Source of the DNA: Nanobdellota archaeon
GTDB taxonomy: Archaea > Nanobdellota > Nanobdellia > Pacearchaeales > GW2011-AR1
Direction of reading: 5' to 3'
Length of the DNA: 12,404 nt
Assembly: GCA_018901375.1 (NCBI GenBank)
Contig: JAHIEP010000045.1
Span: 1 to 12,404, forward strand
Every line of letters begins with the position of its first letter. Position 1 is the stretch's first letter. The notes under the pieces were generated by a model. That model made no database searches. It was given only the letters and a program-made list of their open reading frames with translations, and was not told the DNA's origin. A program made the translations under genes and the position numbers. This document shows, one piece after another, positions 12,223-12,404 of the stretch.

Positions 12223-12252
12223 GGTGTAAGCAGGTACGATGGGGGGGAATAT
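12223..12252 (-). repeat. Right terminal inverted repeat of the IS
   Basis: Begins GGTGTAAGCAGGTAC (12223-12237) and ends in a G-run with AATAT; pairs with 10687-10716. Confidence 0.85.
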
Positions 12253-12260
12253 TAATTGGC

Positions 12261-12287
12261 CGCGGATTTCGCGGATTTCGCGGATTT
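12261..12287 (+). repeat. Three tandem copies of CGCGGATTT
   Basis: Exact copies at 12261-12269, 12270-12278 and 12279-12287, followed by a T-run. They lie 8 bp beyond the IS. The same unit is found degenerate and inverted at 1592-1623 and in part at 4156-4241. Confidence 0.9.
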
Positions 12288-12363
12288 TTTATTGTGGTTA
12301 TGGGGCTGGGGAGAATCTACTCGCAATTTGCACCTCACAAAATATTTAGAAATTGGTTTGTTC

Positions 12364-12382
12364 GGAGCGAATTGTTCGCTCC
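12364..12382. other. Perfect 8-bp triloop hairpin in non-coding DNA
   Basis: Arms GGAGCGAA (12364-12371) and TTCGCTCC (12375-12382), loop TTG. Another TTCGGTCGTTCGATTCTT stretch follows to the window edge. No gene is seen in 12253-12404. Confidence 0.75.
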
Positions 12383-12404
12383 CTACTTCGGTCGTTCGAT
12401 TCTT

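Larger units (their letters stand above)
10687..12252 (+). mobile_element. Insertion sequence, IS66-like transposase plus DUF2080-type protein
   Basis: About 1.57 kb bounded by 30-bp imperfect inverted repeats (26 of 30 identical) that enclose two + strand genes. I see no clear target-site duplication: flanking bases are CTTATAA on the left and TAATTGG on the right. Base composition differs sharply from the surroundings; G exceeds C on the + strand (17 G to 4 C in 11221-11280, against 7 G to 25 C in 1-60), which supports a recent arrival. The element appears intact. Confidence 0.85.

Noticed and set aside
1..12404. CRISPR array
   Set aside because: Repeats present are degenerate, 7-21 bp, and not regularly spaced by unique 30-40-bp spacers; no cas gene is present.

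Overview
This window reads as a chromosomal segment of an AT-rich archaeon. Three features support that: a group II chaperonin (thermosome) gene, a tRNA-Tyr with the archaeal C1-G72 pair, and archaeal TATA boxes centred about 25-28 nt upstream of almost every start codon, which implies mostly leaderless mRNAs. Compact genes, many small toxin-antitoxin-like genes and short interspersed repeats suggest a small-genome DPANN-type lineage (Woesearchaeota/Pacearchaeota-like). That placement is inference.

Layout. 1-1173 (-): N-terminal part of the thermosome, cut by the window edge. 1174-1722: no intact gene, but hairpins, degenerate short repeats, a 21-bp direct repeat and a RelE/ParE-like remnant. 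1723-3240 (-): GxxExxY protein, a small protein of possible winged-helix type, and a two-gene operon of a nucleotidyltransferase-fold protein plus a 76-aa partner. 3339-3896 (+): two CBS domains plus a zinc ribbon, followed by a diverged copy of its last 11 codons. 3961-4292: a truncated antitoxin-like ORF and a cluster of interspersed repeats. 4330-7384 (+): a conserved-looking hypothetical protein, an exported membrane protein, and tRNA pseudouridine synthase TruD with two in-frame repeat/hairpin insertions. 7386-7842 (-): RelB/RelE-type toxin-antitoxin pair. 7930-8406 (+): VIT1/CCC1-like membrane protein. 8477-9946 (-): large surface protein with cadherin-like modules. 10070-10140 (-): tRNA-Tyr(GTA) with fragmentary copies of its 3' end and promoter around it. 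10213-10623 (-): hypothetical protein. 10687-12252: IS element with 30-bp inverted repeats, a DUF2080-type small protein and an IS66-like transposase. 12253-12404: more repeats and a hairpin.

Two properties run through the window. First, the + strand is C-rich over G, whichever strand the genes use, so + genes have A/C-rich codons and - genes G/T-rich codons. The IS reverses this, as expected for a recent arrival. Second, short perfect stem-loops, often with 3-nt loops and often next to degenerate ACC/CTAAC/CGCGGATTT-type repeats, recur between genes and inside truD. They look like members of an expanding short-repeat family and are the most unusual aspect of the window.

Functionally this is housekeeping content (protein folding, tRNA and tRNA modification, envelope proteins) interleaved with toxin-antitoxin-like genes, decayed remnants and a transposon. 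No CRISPR array and no multi-gene defence operon was seen beyond the small two-gene units.
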